DNA of 5,394 bases, from contig CAYYNQ010000061.1 of the NCBI GenBank assembly GCA_964473105.1, positions 1-5,394 of the forward strand, in the 5' to 3' direction. The DNA comes from CAYYNQ01 sp964473105 (GTDB lineage Bacteria; Sumerlaeota; Sumerlaeia; MVZB01). Positions within the stretch are counted from its first letter, which is position 1. Every line of letters begins with the position of its first letter. This document shows, in pieces, positions 1 to 5,394 of the stretch. The position numbers and the translations under genes were made by a program. The notes beneath the pieces are model-generated. The model was not told where the DNA came from. It made no database searches and saw only the letters and a list, made by a program, of their open reading frames with translations.

Positions 1-656
1 ACAGTCTTATCGTGGACCCCGTAATCAGCAACAACCCGCAGCTCCCGAATTCGTCTGTCCATCGGCAGTTCTACAATCAAATGAGCCCGATGTGTCCACG
101 CGATGTCAAGACTGACGATGATATCTTTCTTCTCGACCTGCACTTCCTCATACACATCCAAAAAACCTTCAGCAACTACTCGAACCTGATAAGTGCCCGG
201 TCCGGGCAGGTCAAAAAATGGCCTTGAATGAGTCCCATCTCCCGGGCCAATTTCCAGATCGAACTGTAGAATTTCCCTCTCGTGTTGCCTGACAACAACA
301 TGAATTTTCTTCGGGATTACCCCTCCGTTCTGGATATAATCCGCCGAGGTTAGATAAACCTTCACCGGATTGGACTGCAACAGTCCGGGTAGCAGGCCAA
401 CCGCCAGGAGAATCAGCAAGGAGAATACAAAAACAGTCCTGAGTTGCCTCGAAAACCCGGCCTTTGCCATATGTGCAGAATTACGCAACTGGCGGTTTGG
501 CCTGATGTCCTGACCAATTGTGTCCATATGACCATCCCGCCCCATGGCACCAGCCCGCATGGAATCAGGAGGCTTCCAGTTCTCTTCGCCCCCTAAGCCG
601 ATGAGTCTGATTAGGACCATACTGATATTACCCCTGCCTCCGCCATCAAGAGCCAT
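1..656 (-). CDS. C-terminal membrane and exported module of the PP2C-like gene, still open (3' end outside window)
   Basis: This frame is open from just after a TGA at 698-696 to base 1, 231 codons without a stop, and continues beyond the window. It begins with the last PP2C motif (GGGRGNISMVLIR) and an approximately 45-residue polar linker. One transmembrane helix follows (about 437-378, TVFVFSLLILLAVGLLPGLL), preceded by basic residues, so the downstream part should be extracytoplasmic. That part (about 377-1) is beta-rich. LPGPGTYQVRVVAEGF near 210-165 resembles the turn-and-strand pattern of PEGA or carboxypeptidase-regulatory-like domains. In the intact ancestor this would be a cytoplasmic phosphatase tethered to an outside domain. 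If now translated alone it could start at ATG 656, 620, 560, 545, 527 or 470. Only 527 has even a weak purine-rich leader (GGGCGGGATGG), so the start given is arbitrary. Function unknown. Confidence 0.6.
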   Translation of the reverse strand, partial: MALDGGGRGNISMVLIRLIGLGGEENWKPPDSMRAGAMGRDGHMDTIGQDIRPNRQLRNSAHMAKAGFSRQLRTVFVFSLLILLAVGLLPGLLQSNPVKVYLTSADYIQNGGVIPKKIHVVVRQHEREILQFDLEIGPGDGTHSRPFFDLPGPGTYQVRVVAEGFLDVYEEVQVEKKDIIVSLDIAWTHRAHLIVELPMDRRIRELRVVADYGVHDKT

Positions 657-1283
657 TTGGATGAGAATTCCGCCTTTTTCGATAACGGGACTCCATCACT
701 GCGCAGGATTTTTAATATGTCTTTTTCCATCATATAGATCCAGTCAATCCATCAGAACAGATCATAAACAGACCACCCTTCTCACGCAAACCTCCAAATG
801 TATCCAGAAGGAGGGGACGTTCGCTCCCGAAACACTGAGTCAGTAGGTGATGTTCCGGATGGGTTTCCAGCCGGTCCCGCGCCATGATATGATCACACGT
901 CAACTGCCGGAAGACTCCGGCACGACACACAGATAAACCCGACTGTCTCCGACTTGAGAAAACGCGCAGACACCGTGACAAAGAGATAGTAGAGATGCCG
1001 TTGAACCCAGGTCCTTCTTTGCTGGGAAGTCTATTCCAATCCGGAAGACATTCCAGTCGGCCTGCATCAGCGTATTTCTCAACACGAACCTGCCTCTTGT
1101 AACTTCGGGATCCCACAAATATCCGCCTTGAGACGACATCCTGACCAGATCCCGGTAGGCAGTGCTGTCAAGATCAACTGGGAGGCATCGTGACGATCGA
1201 GATAATTCGTTGTCAGATCGATGACAGCCCTCAGGATGAATGCGCCAGCCATTATTCTCGAAATCCATGTCGAGTGAAGTCAT
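597..1283 (-). pseudogene. Broken PP2C-family protein phosphatase (Ser/Thr phosphatase) catalytic domain
   Basis: PP2C enzymes are metal-dependent Ser/Thr phosphatases that reverse protein kinase action. Here the domain is spread over three frames. Frame one (ATG 1283, or 1268; TAA lies in frame two codons upstream) gives HPEGCHRSDNE, matching the N-terminal GxVRxxNED motif, then DLGSTASLL and VGDSRVYLC. At a TG run (925-931) homology moves to a second frame with RAGVFRQLTCDHI, then HHLLTQCFGSE and MICSDGLTG. Near 740 it moves to a third with EKDILKIL. At about 670-700 it returns to the original phase with LIQMALDGGGRGNISMVLIR, the end motif. The DGMGG metal-binding motif is absent: only about 41 residues separate GCHRSDNE from LRNTLMQADW, fewer than usual, suggesting a deletion. 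The Asp of GGRDN is Gly. Intact neighbours argue against general sequencing error. The family is clear from motif order; the gene is almost surely inactive as a phosphatase. Confidence 0.85.
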
Positions 1284-1451
1284 GCGTTACCGGATAAAAT
1301 CAGAACGGGGAAATCAATCCCAGGTACGGATGGTCTTGAAACCACGATCTCTCTCGTCCAAACCTTGGAATTCTGATTCGTTCTGAGTACATCAAGCAAC
1401 CTCGGCTTTTTCCCTCAGGGGTGGATCACCCAAGCAACCCGGTCACAGCTC

Positions 1452-1474
1452 GGGGGCATCCAGTTGGATCCCCC
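1452..1474 (-). terminator. GC-rich hairpin downstream of purB, possible (non-canonical) terminator
   Basis: On the minus strand five G, ATCC, a four-base loop AACT, GGAT, one bulged G and five C form a nine-pair stem with one bulge. It begins 41 bases after the purB stop, so it could end the transcript or protect its 3' end. No run of T follows on the minus strand, so it is not a classical intrinsic terminator. The rest of the 232-base gap (1284-1515) holds only a short hairpin (GGGTG, ATC loop, CACCC at about 1419-1432) and a nine-base direct repeat. No clear promoter is visible. Confidence 0.35.
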
Positions 1475-1515
1475 CTTCACCTGCCCAAACCCCCAAATCG
1501 ACACCACAGGAACTG

Positions 1516-2811
1516 TCACTCAATGCCACAACGCAGGTAAATATCGTCAACATACTGTAGATACGCATTAGGATCCATCAACGATTCCACCTCTTCACGG
1601 ATGAACTCGGCCTTGAAATCATCGTCTTCCATCAGGTTGTCTATCAGCGCCCGCTGATTCGACCAGGTCTTCATTGCATTACGCTGCACAATCCGGTACG
1701 CCGTCTCACGCAGCATGCCCTTCTGAATCATCGCAAGCATGATCCGCTGGCTGTATATGAGGCCATGTGTACTCTCGATATTCTCCGCAATACGGTCCGG
1801 TCTGGCCTGCAACCTTTCCAGGATGCCCTTTAGTCGGTACAACATGTAATGAACCAAGGTCATCGAGTCAGGTATGATGATTCGTTCACAGCTGCTGTGC
1901 GTGATGTCGCGCTCGTGCCACAGGGCAACATTCTCAAGTGCAGCAACCAAATTCCCCCGTAAAACACGGACAAGGCCGCTGATATTCTCACATCCAATCG
2001 GGTTTCTCTTATGTGGCATGGCAGAGCTACCCTTCTGACCATCCTCAAAGAGTTCCTCAAGTTCACAAATATCCGTGCGCTGCAGGTTCCTGATTTCAGT
2101 CGTGATTTTCTCCATCGTGGTTCCGGTTATTGTCAATGCAGACATGGCTTCGGCATGCCGATCGCGCTGAAGCACCTGGGTCGAGACGGGTGCGGGTTGG
2201 AGATCCAGCTTTTCGCATACATAACTTTCAATCTCCAGACCCGTGTGAGCATAGGTCCCGACAGCACCCGAGATCTTACCGACCCGCATGACCTCACGAG
2301 CCTGTTCAAGACGACGCTGGTTGCGCAACATTTCCTGGTGCCATAGAGCAAACTTCAAGCCCATACTCGTGGGTTCGGCATGAATCCCGTGTGTCCGCCC
2401 CATTACCGGCTGCGATTTGAATTCTATCGCCCGTTTACGGAGTACATCGATAACGGGCGGTATCTGCCCGAGAATTAGATTGAAGCCCCTCACCACACGC
2501 ACTGCCTGTGCCGTGTCAACAACATCGGTTGATGTCAGACCCATATGTACATAACGGCTGACATCGCCAATGTTTTCAGCCAGCGCCGTGGTGAAAGCGA
2601 TCACGTCGTGGCGGGTCTCCTTCTCAATTTCAAGGATCCGATCGACACTGAACACCGCCTTGGCACGAATCTTCTCCAGAGCCTCCTCGGGGATACGGCC
2701 CAACTTGTTCCAAGCCTCACAGGCAAGAATTTCCACCTCCAGCCATGTTTCGAATTTTGTCTGTTCCGACCAGAGGTCAGCCATTTCCGGGCGTGTATAT
2801 CGGTCTATCAT
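1516..2811 (-). CDS. purB: Adenylosuccinate lyase
   Basis: This cytoplasmic enzyme removes fumarate from SAICAR (giving AICAR) and from adenylosuccinate (giving AMP), two steps of purine synthesis. The protein has 431 residues, the length of the Bacillus subtilis enzyme as I recall it, and can be followed along it without gaps from MIDRYTRPEM to the C-terminus. Residues studied in that enzyme fall at the same numbers: H68 in ETRHDV, H89 in RYVHM, H141 in GRTHG, S262 in the flexible signature loop GSSAMPHKRNP (261-271), K268, and E275. TSTDVVD (93-99) and QVLQRDRHAE (212-221) are further family blocks. Fumarase/aspartase superfamily members work as homotetramers with active sites built from three subunits. 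No key residue is missing, so the enzyme should be active. It follows the DUF4340 gene by 113 bases and may be co-transcribed, without an evident functional link. Confidence 0.98.
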   Translation of the reverse strand: MIDRYTRPEMADLWSEQTKFETWLEVEILACEAWNKLGRIPEEALEKIRAKAVFSVDRILEIEKETRHDVIAFTTALAENIGDVSRYVHMGLTSTDVVDTAQAVRVVRGFNLILGQIPPVIDVLRKRAIEFKSQPVMGRTHGIHAEPTSMGLKFALWHQEMLRNQRRLEQAREVMRVGKISGAVGTYAHTGLEIESYVCEKLDLQPAPVSTQVLQRDRHAEAMSALTITGTTMEKITTEIRNLQRTDICELEELFEDGQKGSSAMPHKRNPIGCENISGLVRVLRGNLVAALENVALWHERDITHSSCERIIIPDSMTLVHYMLYRLKGILERLQARPDRIAENIESTHGLIYSQRIMLAMIQKGMLRETAYRIVQRNAMKTWSNQRALIDNLMEDDDFKAEFIREEVESLMDPNAYLQYVDDIYLRCGIE

Positions 2812-2819
2812 TCGGTCAT

Positions 2820-2824
2820 CCCTC
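2820..2824 (-). promoter_or_regulatory. Ribosome binding site of purB
   Basis: On the minus strand GAGGG precedes the ATG at 2811, with 9 bases between GAGG and the start codon. It fixes the purB start, which also matches the usual N-terminus of the family (M-I-[DE]-R-Y-[ST]-R). I saw no convincing promoter or purine-regulator site in the 113-base gap upstream. Confidence 0.65.
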
Positions 2825-2924
2825 GAATCATTCCAACGTTCATCCCCCCGGAAAAACGGTTCAGGACATCATCCTACCAACCAGAAATCGAAACGTTAAG
2901 GTCCAAACAACAAGAAAATCCCGT

Positions 2925-4745
2925 TTATTCTATGGTTTGGCCTATCTCTCGACCCAAACGGATCAATGATTCCATGACGCTTATCATGCGGAAGGTCTTG
3001 ACGGAATAGAAGTGATTCTCATCCACCCGGATAAATGCCCGGTTATCTGAAGATCCTGGGGCAAGATCCAGCCGCGCAACCGAAACCCCGTCTTCATCGA
3101 ACATCTGTATCGATCGCTTCGGCGTTTCTAGGCCCTTGGACCTGATGATCACTATATCCTTCGAATCATCTGTGTAAAGCTCTTCGGTCCACTCAAGGCC
3201 AGCAATGACCAGGATCAAATCGGTCATCCGCGAGGCGGATACTCTCCCGATACTGGTATTCGTTGAAGCCTTGAATTTCCAACTACCGCCCCCTCCCCTG
3301 AAAAACTCCACCCTGCGCCCATCGTTATCCAGAATTACGATTTTATAGACCACCTCGTGGGAAAAGGTGAATATGGAACGATCAAGAAACTTATCGCGGG
3401 TCATGAAAAGACTGCCTGGTATCTTCCAGTCAATACCAAATGACACACCCGAGTCCATCCTCCGTGCATAGACATAATCCTCAAGAGGATTCTTTTTTCC
3501 CGTGGCGATGATCTGCGGACCCCCACCATCTTCGGAATGGATGGTCACAACAAGCGTAGGCTTGTTCAATCCGGTATTTTCCTCAAGTTCAATGTCATCA
3601 CCCAAATAGGACATCGCCTCTAACATGGCCAAGATCTGGAGTGTATCTCCCACGACTTTCTGGTCCAGAGCGATTGCAGGTTCATCCATTAACCGCCATA
3701 CACCTGTCAAGTCCCTCACAATCGTGACAACCGCACCGCGCAGATTGAACTCAACCTTCTGAATTTTCTGCAGGGGAACCGTCACGACAGACTTGGACAT
3801 GAACTCGTCAGTGGAGGGCATCAGCTGATAAACCAACCGTGCCGGGATCGAGAATACTACAGGGTCATTCGATCGTTTTGCCCAGTATCGATTCGGCTTC
3901 GATCCTGTGGTCACGCCATCTCCTATGTACATTGTGAGTTGCCGCGTTGTTTCATCATCCCAGACCTCAACGGTGCCGGCCCAGTGCGGCTTAGACAAGC
4001 CATAATCTTCAAGACGAATATCGTCCTGATCCTGATAATCAGCCCCCCTTGACCGGTCCCAGGCTCTAAGCATCGTGGCCAGGGCTTCCTGATCGGCATC
4101 GAACTCGATCGGCTGAAACAAACGCCAACGGTCACCCTTCTTCCCGGCACCGATCATGTCAGGGCCCCAAGATAGCCAGACCCCTGTCGCTTGGGTCAGG
4201 TTCGCGTCCAATGTGCGCCGGTCACGTATTCCTAGCAGATCGGGGGACAGGAAATTGTACAATTTCGATTTCATGAGGAAGATGTTCTGCCCGATCCTCA
4301 CATAATGGTCCTCACCCAACGGGGTCGGCAACCCAAGAAATAATCTAGTGGTGACTTCATCACCCTGTTCATCACGACCAATATACTCGATCCTCCGGCC
4401 AGACTCGGTTACCCCAAAATCCACGTAACGGTTCGTTTCCACATCAAACGCGCTTTCACGCCTCGAACGGATCAGGCCCCTGATCATACGTTGAACCTTT
4501 ATACCGTCAGCACGACATGTGACGGGATGCACGACCATCCATTGATCGTCTGTTTTCCGCAGGATAATTTTCTCATTGCCCACGAAACACCTGATCTCCC
4601 GAACTTGGCCTTCAACAAGATCTGTCAGTCGCATTTTCAGGGTTTCCTCAGCACGACCCTCGAAAAGCCGCTGCTGATCCCAGACATAAATCATCATCAA
4701 GACAACCAGAATCAGTGTGATTACCAGCGTCTTTCGGATACTCAT
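2925..4745 (-). CDS. Membrane-anchored DUF4340 protein with four internal repeats
   Basis: The protein has 606 residues, begins at ATG 4745 behind a good Shine-Dalgarno sequence and ends at TAA. An N-terminal signal anchor (about residues 6-22, after MSIRK) is followed by a long domain predicted outside the cytoplasm, with no other membrane segment. The body reads as four tandem units of about 140 residues, starting near 47, 187, 328 and 466. Each has beta strands leading to a GxW motif (W69, W207, W350, W489; the W69 copy reads DQW), usually followed by a Pro and an AD-like pair (HPVTCRAD, QPIEFDAD), then a helix. A second half follows with a G-[LV] turn (G111, G249, G392, G538), strands, and an aromatic-rich helix. 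This is the DUF4340 pattern. Such proteins are commonly encoded beside GldG-like and ABC-2 permease genes, as here, and probably form the extracytoplasmic part of that transporter. The biochemical function is unknown. Confidence 0.85.
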   Translation of the reverse strand: MSIRKTLVITLILVVLMMIYVWDQQRLFEGRAEETLKMRLTDLVEGQVREIRCFVGNEKIILRKTDDQWMVVHPVTCRADGIKVQRMIRGLIRSRRESAFDVETNRYVDFGVTESGRRIEYIGRDEQGDEVTTRLFLGLPTPLGEDHYVRIGQNIFLMKSKLYNFLSPDLLGIRDRRTLDANLTQATGVWLSWGPDMIGAGKKGDRWRLFQPIEFDADQEALATMLRAWDRSRGADYQDQDDIRLEDYGLSKPHWAGTVEVWDDETTRQLTMYIGDGVTTGSKPNRYWAKRSNDPVVFSIPARLVYQLMPSTDEFMSKSVVTVPLQKIQKVEFNLRGAVVTIVRDLTGVWRLMDEPAIALDQKVVGDTLQILAMLEAMSYLGDDIELEENTGLNKPTLVVTIHSEDGGGPQIIATGKKNPLEDYVYARRMDSGVSFGIDWKIPGSLFMTRDKFLDRSIFTFSHEVVYKIVILDNDGRRVEFFRGGGGSWKFKASTNTSIGRVSASRMTDLILVIAGLEWTEELYTDDSKDIVIIRSKGLETPKRSIQMFDEDGVSVARLDLAPGSSDNRAFIRVDENHFYSVKTFRMISVMESLIRLGREIGQTIE

Positions 4746-4753
4746 GATCGTGA

Positions 4754-4761
4754 ATCACCCC
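4754..4761 (-). promoter_or_regulatory. Ribosome binding site of the DUF4340 gene
   Basis: On the minus strand GGGGTGAT lies 8 bases before the ATG at 4745. It differs from the ideal GAGGTGAT at one base, which could still pair by G-U wobble with the 16S tail. It supports the chosen start and indicates that this gene is initiated independently rather than by coupling to the gene upstream. Confidence 0.65.
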
Positions 4762-4812
4762 GAAACTGTTTGTGAACCATCAACACACCATCCAGACCGG
4801 ATATCATACCCT

Positions 4813-5394
4813 TCACCTCCGCCCCCGAACCAGCGTATAACCGACGCCCCCTAGCAGAAAACTCCCCGGCAGGAGGACAACAACGATCATGAAAATAACC
4901 CTTGAAACAGCTGGTGTAATTATAATCGGCGTGCCTTCGGTCTGCTTGGGTGGAATATGGATCATGTCCTCCCGCTCAGTTAGCCAGTTTATCGTGCTCA
5001 GCATCATCTCAAGTGCCGGCTGCCAGGCTGCCATGAAGCCATCCCGGATAAAATCACTGTTTCCAAAAACCACAATCCTCGGGCCATCATCTGGAATGGG
5101 CGGCTGTCCGGGCAGGATGGGCGGGGACATCTTTCTGATTGCCAGGGCAATGGGAAGGGGGCCAACTTCAGTCGGGCGCTGGAGAGGGGTCCTGCTGTCG
5201 GAACTGTCGATGATGTAACGAATCTCTTCCGTCCAAGACTCCGGGCTGGATGTAGCGAGGGTCGTCACAACCCACTGGGGATGCCTGTCCTCATCGACCG
5301 TAAGGACACGCGACGGATTGTTTAGGGGGAAACGCTGGGTGTCAAGCGTGGCCAAATCCCTCGTCACTGGGTGATCGGGTGAAAAACCCATGAG
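4813..5394 (-). CDS. GldG-like ABC-transporter auxiliary protein, C-terminal part (5' end outside window)
   Basis: The frame is open to the window edge. The Met at 5391 is preceded in frame by a Leu codon, so the real start lies upstream and only about 193 residues are visible. Numbering from that Met, the stretch RIVVFGNSDFIRDGF (105-119) followed by INWLTERED (134-142) is the typical end of the GldG/ABC_transp_aux soluble domain (an IVVxGxSDF strand, then a helix ending NWL.RED). A hydrophobic helix at about 163-187 and a short Arg-rich tail (RGRR) follow, so the large domain is predicted outside the cytoplasm with the C-terminus inside. In this family the protein acts with an ABC-2 type permease and ATPase; it was first described in Bacteroidetes gliding motility, but most homologues have no known substrate. 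The DUF4340 gene 67 bases downstream supports the call. The family is fairly certain; the transported substrate is unknown. Confidence 0.85.
   Translation of the reverse strand, partial: LMGFSPDHPVTRDLATLDTQRFPLNNPSRVLTVDEDRHPQWVVTTLATSSPESWTEEIRYIIDSSDSRTPLQRPTEVGPLPIALAIRKMSPPILPGQPPIPDDGPRIVVFGNSDFIRDGFMAAWQPALEMMLSTINWLTEREDMIHIPPKQTEGTPIIITPAVSRVIFMIVVVLLPGSFLLGGVGYTLVRGRR

Noticed and set aside
544..846. A 100-residue plus-strand frame over the damaged phosphatase.
   Set aside because: It has a low-complexity composition and no motif, and the opposite strand carries clear PP2C motifs.
920..935. Programmed ribosomal frameshifting at the TG run.
   Set aside because: The site is not a slippery heptamer, no stimulatory element is obvious, two further breaks follow, and active-site residues are lost, so decay is the simpler reading.
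900..1116. Two long overlapping open frames on the minus strand, as if the region coded for two proteins.
   Set aside because: Upstream of 931 only the first frame carries PP2C motifs and downstream only the second does. This is one gene with a frame break, not dual coding.
1393..1439. Direct repeat CAAGCAACC at 1393-1401 and 1431-1439.
   Set aside because: Nine bases repeated once with no further copies or palindromic structure; it could be chance.
2834..2895. Two AACGTT palindromes in the purB leader as possible operator half-sites.
   Set aside because: The hexamers are self-complementary and short, their flanks differ, and they match no regulator site I know.
2011..3009. Plus-strand open frames opposite purB, including a 154-residue one at 2545-3009.
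   Set aside because: They are antisense shadows of a highly conserved gene and show no recognisable domain.
4491..5218. Plus-strand open frames opposite the DUF4340 N-terminus (4491-4775) and the GldG-like gene (4889-5218).
   Set aside because: They are antisense to well-supported genes, and their sequences show no family pattern.

Overview
All recognisable genes in this window lie on the minus strand, so the order of transcription runs from high to low coordinates. The window looks like a stretch of ordinary bacterial chromosome. The first gene (5394 to 4813) is the C-terminal end of a GldG-like ABC-transporter auxiliary protein, cut by the window edge. Next is an intact 606-residue membrane-anchored DUF4340 protein (4745 to 2925), then an intact adenylosuccinate lyase, purB (2811 to 1516). 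Last comes a damaged gene for a PP2C-type protein phosphatase (1283 to about 597). Its final frame stays open to base 1 and encodes a membrane segment followed by an exported domain.

The GldG-like and DUF4340 genes are a pairing commonly found with an ABC-2 type permease and ATPase, which would be expected upstream of base 5394. Both proteins are anchored by one membrane helix and have large domains predicted outside the cytoplasm. purB follows 113 bases later with its own good ribosome binding site. It may share a transcript with them but has no obvious functional link.

The main point of interest is the 1283-to-1 region. Three successive reading frames carry consecutive PP2C motifs. The breaks fall at about 925-931 (a TG dinucleotide run), about 740 and about 670-700, and there is probably further loss near 1205. 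The N-terminal metal-binding DGMGG motif is absent, and the Asp of the C-terminal GGRDN motif reads Gly. The catalytic domain is therefore very probably dead, even if one of the frame breaks is a sequencing error. The downstream part, a transmembrane helix plus a PEGA/carboxypeptidase-regulatory-like beta domain, has no stop for 231 codons.

The non-coding gaps are short: 4746-4812, 2812-2924 and 1284-1515. The last holds a GC-rich hairpin without a T tract. I saw no RNA genes, CRISPR arrays, insertion sequences or attachment sites. The organism cannot be named. Base composition is moderate (about half GC by eye), the PurB is of the 431-residue Bacillus subtilis type, and the GldG/DUF4340 pair suggests one of the many environmental Gram-negative phyla that carry such transporters. 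That placement is inference only. I see no evidence of a new biological system here.
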